From Verrucomicrobiales bacterium (GTDB lineage: Bacteria > Verrucomicrobiota > Verrucomicrobiia > Verrucomicrobiales > DEV007): 8,193 nucleotides of DNA. Shown here piece after piece: positions 1 through 6,000 of this stretch (positions within the stretch are counted from its first letter, which is position 1; each line of letters begins with the position of its first letter). Below the pieces are notes generated by a model, which had not been told where the DNA came from, did no database searches, and saw nothing but the letters and a program-made list of their open reading frames with translations. Position numbers and translations under genes: made by a program. The stretch is from positions 1 through 8,193 of the forward strand of contig SLGN01000687.1 in assembly GCA_007123695.1 (NCBI GenBank). The letters are read 5' to 3'.

Positions 1-3000
1 AGGAAGATGTCGGAGTTCGCGACGGTGAAGCTGAGAGCGTTGAAGCCACCATGCCCGATCTGAGCGTAGGACTCCTGCGTCGCGGAGGCGACGACGCGGA
101 TCGAGTCTGCCGCGCTCACCACGACGGAGGCGTTCGCGATCGCGCCTTCGGCCGCGACGCCGCCGTGGCCGATCTGCGCGTAGGCCTGCGATCCTGTACC
201 GGCGAGCACCTCGACCGAGCCTCCCCCGGTCAGGGAGCCGTCGAAGGGGTTCACGTTGACAAAGATCGCACCCGCCCGGTGGTCGCCGGTGACGGTGTGG
301 CCACCGTGGCCGAGCTGGGCGTAGGAGCGCGTGCCGGTGCCGCCTCCGACCAAGACACCGCCGAGCGCGCCCACGAAGAGGATGTCGCCGTTCTCGCCGT
401 GGTTGGCGTCGAGGTCGCGGCCTCCGTGACCGATCTGCGCGTAGGTGTCCACGGCGGTGCCGCCCTGAAGGCCGACCGCGTCCGTCGAGAAGATCGCTAT
501 GCTGCCGGAGGTGTCACCGGACCCTCGGGCTTCGATGTTGCCAAAGCCGCCGTGCCCGAGCTGGGCGAAAGCGCGGGTGCCGGTGCCGCCGGCGACGGTG
601 ACGGGGCCGCCCATGACCGGATCAAGGGTGAAGGGATCGACGTTGAGGAAGATGTTCCCGCTCTTGGCACCGTCGGCGAGAATGCCGCCGTGGCCGATCA
701 TGGCGAAGGCGTTGTTGCCGCTGCTGCCGCCCGCGAGGGAGATGGCACCTCCCGGAGCGGTCAGGATCGCGATGTTGCCCGACCAGGCTCCCGAGCCCCG
801 CTCGCCGCCGTGGCCGATCTGGGCGTAGGAGTTGGTGATGCCGCCGCGGACGGTGAGGTCGCCGCCTCCCGCTCCCGGGGCTGCGTTCAGGGTGATGCCG
901 GAGTTGGTCACCGGCAGCGTGAGGGCATTGAAGCCGCCGTGGCCGATCTGGGCGTAGTTCTCGGTGCCTCCCGCCTCTACCGTGATCGCTCCGCCGGCGT
1001 TGACGACGATGACGGCGTTCTCGACGGATCCGTTGGCCTGGCGGCCGCCGTGGCCGATCTGGGCGTGGCGGTTGTTGGAGTTCAGGTCGGAGCCGATGAG
1101 GTCGATGTCGCCGGCGGCGGAGACGCCGATCGCGCCGGAATGGACGCCCGCGCTGTTGAGGCCGCCGTGGCCCACGCGGGAGTACGCATTGTTGCCGCTG
1201 CCGGCGAGGAAGGCGATGCTCCCGCCGAGGCTGGTCACGACGACATCTCCGGACTTCGGTGCGGCGATGGCCCCGCTGTCGACGTTGGTCGAGTGGCCGA
1301 TCTGGGTGAAGGCGCGCAGAGCGCTGCCGCTCTCGGCGAGAATGTCGCCCTGGGCGGTGACGACGACGTCGCCGATCCGGGTACCTTGGTTGTTGCGGCC
1401 GCCATGACCGATCAGAGCGTAGGCGTTCTGGCGGGTTCCGCCCGACAGATTGAGCGCCGCACCGCTGGTCACGGTGATGTTTCCGTCGTAGAGGTTGTTT
1501 CCGGCGACGGCCCGGACGCCGTGATGACCGATCTGGGCGTAGGTTTCGGGCCCGCCGCGTTCACCGCCGAGTCCGTTGGGAACGTTCTGTCCGCTGATGA
1601 GATTGACTCCCGCCTGGCCGCTTGCGAAAATGGAGCCGACGGCGTCGCCGGTGGCGCTCCGTCCCCCGTGCCCAATCACGGCGGAGGAATCGCTGCCGCC
1701 TCCCGCGACGATGTCGAGAAGGCCGCCCGCCCGCACGTCGATATTGCCCGAGAGGTTGCCGGCCCCGCTCTCCCAGGTCCCGTGTCCGATCTGCGCGTAG
1801 CTCCAGCGACGGACGGTGTTGACGTTGCCTCCGCCTCCATGGACAAGAACATCGCCGAGAGAGAGGACGGTGATGTTGCCGCTGTGCGAACCCGTGCCGC
1901 GCCAGCCGCCATGGCCGAGTTGGGCGAAGTTCTCGGAGGCCGCGCCGCCACGGAAGACCACGTCGCCCTCGATGCCTCCGACCCCGGCATCGACGGTGAT
2001 GTCGCCGATGTTGCCGCTGCCGCCGGCGTTGTGGCCACCGTGCCCGAGCTGTGCATAGGCGCGGCTGAAGTTGGCCGAGTTGAAGGTCGAGGCCGAAGTG
2101 CTGCCGGAGTTGGCCACGGCGACGTCGAAGGTGGCGGAGGCGTTGCCGTAGTTGATCGAGCCGACGATGTTGCCGTCCAAGTCGAGCAGGTTGCCGTCGA
2201 GGTCGTCGGTGATCTCGGCGTATTGCGGCTGGGCGGGGTCGCTAAAGGTGATCAGTACGCTACCGCGCTCGACCTGGCTGCCGAAGGCGCTGCTGCTGAG
2301 GCGCATCTGGGCGGCGGCGCCGTCCCCGGCGATCGCCGCCGCAGCCAGCTCGCCGGAGTTGACGGCATTCGAGTTGCGGAAGTCGCCGCCGAGGAAGCTG
2401 ACCGAACCCCAGGCGGCGACGTCGATGTCGCCGCTGCGGGCGCCGCTCGCGCTGCGTCCGCCGTGGCCGAGCTGGGCGTAGCGGTCGGTGCCCTTGCCGG
2501 CGGTGAAGGTGATGTCGCCCTCGACGCCGCCGAGGCCAGCTCGCACGAGAATGTTGCCGCTGTGGTCGCCGGAGCCGGCAATGCCGCCATGGCCGAGCTG
2601 TGCGTAGCCGGAGCCTCCGGTGCTGGTGTTCGATTGGGTGGCGGTGAAGGTGACGTGCTCTGCGGCGAGGACGGAGATGTCGCCGAGGTGGTCGCCGGCG
2701 AAACCTTGCCCGCCGTGGCCGATCTGGGCGTAGGCGGTGGTGCCGGTGTTGCCGAGGGCGATCACGCTGCCTTCGGTGCTCTCGACAAGGATGTTCGCCA
2801 CCCCACCGCGCGGGCCGGACGCGCTGCTGCCGCCATGCCCGATCTGGGCGTAGCCCCGGGTGCCGCCCCGCGACTGCACGGTGAGGTTGCCGCGCGAGGC
2901 CACCGACAGGGTGTCGAGGGCGTTACCGTCGCCGTCGACCGCGCCGAAGCTGCCGATGGCGGAGCTGCCGCCATGGCCGATCTGCGCGTAGCGGTCGGCG

Positions 3001-6000
3001 CCTCCCGCCCCGCTGAGGACACGGAGAATGCCATTCCCGGTGGAGACGATGTCGACCGCATCAAGGCTGCCGTCGCGGTTGAGGTCGAAGATGTCGGAGA
3101 AGCTTCCCCCGATCCCGGCGGTGGCGGTGATGCTGCCGCTCTGATTCCCTTCGGAGCGGAATCCGCCGTGGCCGATCTGGGCATAGCTGCCGAGGTGTCC
3201 GGTCGGGAGATTGCCGCGGGGAGCGCGGACGAGGATGCTGTTGCCGGCCCGGACGACAATGTCGCCGCTGGCGTCGCCCGTGAAGTCGTAGCCGCCGTGC
3301 CCGAGTTGGGAGTAGCTGCCGAGGCCCGGGGTATCGTTGGTGTTGGAACTGCTGGTGCCGTCCATGGAGTAGCGGAAGTCGATGCTGCCGGCGCGCGAGC
3401 CGACGCGGATGCCGCCGCTGGCGCCTCCGCTCGCGCCCTGCCCGCCGTGGCCGACCTGGGCGTAGCTGCGGGGGTTGCGCCCGGCGAGGAACTGGAGGTT
3501 GCCCTCGGCGAGGACGCTGATCTCGCCGGTGTGGCTGCCGACGGAGAAGCCGCCGCCGTGGCCGAGCTGGGCGTAGCGGTCGGGGCCGCCCTCGGAGGGG
3601 ATGACGGTGTCGGGATGGCTGTTCTGGTTGTTGCCTGCGGTGAAGACGATGGTGCCGGTCTCGGAGCGGGCGGCGATGTCCCCGCTATGGTCGCCGGCCC
3701 AGCGCAGACCGCCGTGGCCAAGCTGCACGTAGTTGCCCTCGGAGGTGGTGCCCGCCGCGGTGGTGCCCCCGGTGGTGCTGCGGAACATCAGGTTGCCGCT
3801 GGAGGAGACGAAGATGTCACCATCATGGTCGCCCCCTGCCGCCGGGCCGCCTGCGCTCAAATAGCCCCCGTGGCCGAGCTGTACATAGGTTCCGTCGCTG
3901 GTGGCGACACTCGCGCCGGTCCAGCGGAACTCGGCCACGCCGATGCGGGAGACCACCGAAATGTCGCCGGTGTTGCCGGTGGTGCCGGGGCCGCCGCCGA
4001 GGATCGCCGCGTCGCTGCCGCCGTGACCGAGCTGCGCGTAGTTGCGCAGGCCGGTCTGGCCGGCCACGAAGCGGATCTGGCGCAGCGAATCGACTTCGAT
4101 GTCCCCGCTGTGGCTGCCGCGGGCGAGGCGCCCGCCGTGGCCGAGCTGGGCGTAGGAGTCGTGGGCGGGGGCGTCGAAGTTGCCGGCGACGAAGAGGATG
4201 CCCTCCCCGCTGGTGCCCTCGCTGAAGGTCAGGGTGTCGAAGCTGCCGTCGCCGCTGAAGTCGGCGACATCGTCGAAATCGCCCGCGATCTGGCTGCTCA
4301 GGGCGATGTCGCCGCTGTGGTTGCCCTCGGCGAGCATCCCGCCGTGGCCCAGCTGCGCGTAGGAACCCGAGCTGGCCCCGCGCATCGACTCGAAGAGGAC
4401 GTCGTTGGCCACCCGCACCATGATGTCGCCCTCGTGGTCGCCGGCGGCGGCGTAGCCGCCGTGGCCGAGCTGGACGTAGGCTTCGGTGGACTGGTTGGAC
4501 TCCCCGCGCCCCTGGAAGCGGATGCGTCCGCCGGTGCTGGCCACCGCGATGCGGCCGCTGTGGTTGCCGACGGCCCCATGGCCGCCGTGGCCGATCTGGG
4601 CGTAGCCTCGCTCGGAGTTCAGACCGCGCTGGAAGTTGTAGTTGCCGCTGGCGAGCACGGCGATGTTGCCGCTGTGGCTGCCGAGGGCGCCGGCTCCGCC
4701 GTGCCCGATCTGGGCGTAGGCGTCGCGCGAGGGCTCCACTCCCGTGCCGGTGGCCTGGTTGGCGATGAAGGAAATCGCGCCGCCGGCGATCGCGGTGATG
4801 TTCCCGCTGTGCCCCGTCGGCGAGGAGGCCTCCAGCCCGCCGTGGCCGAGCTGGGCGTAGCCGCCGAAGCTGGGGCGGGCGCTAGTGAGGGGGGTGAAGG
4901 TGATGTTGCCTCCCGCCTCGGCGCGGATGTCGCCGCTATGGGTGCCTGCGGCGAAGGCCCCGCCGTGGCCGAGCTGGGCGTAGCGGTAGGCCCCGGCGAA
5001 GTTGACGTCCTCGCCGCCGACCTCGATCAGGTTCACGCCGCCGCTGCCGCCGGGGCGGAACTCCAGGTTGCCGTTGACGGCCCGTGCGGTGATGTCGCCG
5101 CTATGGTTGCCTGTGGCCTCGCGTCCGCCGTGGCCGAGCTGGACGTAGCCGCCGATGTGGTTGCCGGTGGTGGTGTTGGTGCTGCGGAAGCGGAGCAGCC
5201 CCTCGGCGATGGCGACGATGTCGCCGCTGTGGTCGCCCCCGGTGGCGAAGCCGCCGTGGCCGAGCTGCAGGTAGTTGTTGTTGCCGGCGTTGCTGGCGGT
5301 GCCGGGACGGCGGAAGTCGATATCTCCGCCGCTCGAGACCACGGTGATGTCGCCGCTGTTGCCCTGTTCGCCAGGGCCGGCCCCGAGGACGCCCGCCTCG
5401 TTGCCGCCGTGGCCGAGCTGCACGTAGTTTTGAGCGGCGCCCGTGGAGATGCCCTCGAAGAAGACGTTGTCGAGAGCGGTCACGGTGATGTCCCCGCTAT
5501 GGATCCCGCGGGCGAGGCGCCCGCCGTGGCCGAGCTGGGCGTAGCGGTCGGTGTTGTGGGAGCCGCTCCGGAAGCGCAGCCCGCCATCCACGCCGCCGGC
5601 GCCGGCGGTGACGGTGATCGCCCCGCTGTGGTTGCCCGGCGAGTTGCGTCCACCGTGGCCGATCTGGATATAGCCCATGTTGCTGCCGCTCCAGTTCGCG
5701 GCGAGGAACTCGATCTCGCGGGCGGCGGTCACGGAGATGTCGCCCCGGTGGTCGCCGGCGGTGTCGATCCCGCCGTTCCCGATTTGGGCGAAGGCGCGGT
5801 CGCCGCTGCCGCCGGTGAAGAGGATGCTGCCGAGCGAGGACTCGACCTCGACGTTGGCGGCCATGCCGCGGAGGCCTGCGGTCGCATTGGAGTCGCTGCC
5901 ACCAAGGCCGATGAGCGCGTGGGATCGCGCCCCGAGCCCGCCGGCGAAGACGATGTCGTTGGCGGCGGCGACGCGGACGGTTTCGGTGGCGTTGCCGTCG

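Larger units (their letters stand above)
1..2057 (-). repeat. Repeat zone 5: seventeen C-terminal-side units, running off the window
   Basis: Octapeptide copies begin at 2034, 1905, 1776, 1662, 1518, 1398, 1287, 1161, 1044, 933, 804, 684, 546, 420, 300, 159 and 45. Decayed forms include Y-A-Q-I-G-H-G-T (1776), S-A-V-I-G-H-G-G (1662), Y-A-Q-I-G-H-H-G (1518), F-T-Q-I-G-H-S-T (1287) and Y-S-R-V-G-H-G-G (1161). The G-x-H-S-G-D-I segment is often lost or altered. The last unit is cut after about 22 residues, so the array continues to the left of position 1. No barrel, anchor or sorting signal is reached. Confidence 0.9.
2058..3185 (-). repeat. Repeat zone 4: six units, one greatly enlarged
   Basis: Octapeptide copies begin at 3162, 2967, 2829, 2709, 2583 and 2457; all are Y-A-Q-[I/L]-G-H-G-G. 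Unit lengths vary more than elsewhere. The first (65 residues) contains an EF-hand-like loop, the second a D-G-D-G-N loop, and the last (141 residues) a long insertion described separately. The order of unit types matches part of zone 2 and the start of zone 3. Confidence 0.88.
3186..5543 (-). repeat. Repeat zone 3: seventeen comparatively uniform units
   Basis: Octapeptide copies begin at 5520, 5403, 5250, 5124, 4959, 4836, 4695, 4581, 4455, 4338, 4131, 4017, 3864, 3708, 3552, 3441 and 3291. All 17 keep G-H-G-G. Position 4 is Leu in 14, Ile in two and Val in one, and Y-V-Q-L replaces Y-A-Q-L in five. Most units carry G-[N/D/S]-H-S-G-D-I, about 13 residues after the octapeptide start, followed by a strand ending in F-R or F. 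On the plus strand this appears as recurring ccgccgtggccgagctgg and atgtcgccgctgtgg words. The uniformity points to recent expansion or gene conversion. Confidence 0.9.

Noticed and set aside
499..2481. Plus-strand open frames of 60 to 150 codons rich in P-P-W-P-I-W-A
   Set aside because: They are the antisense reading of the octapeptide repeat; P-P-W-P-I-W-A is the reverse complement of codons for Y-A-Q-I-G-H-G-G. They start and stop without ribosome binding sites.
2762..3721. Ala/Ser/Thr-rich minus-strand frame of 319 codons
   Set aside because: This is another shifted frame of the same gene, low in complexity, with no motif and no translation signal.
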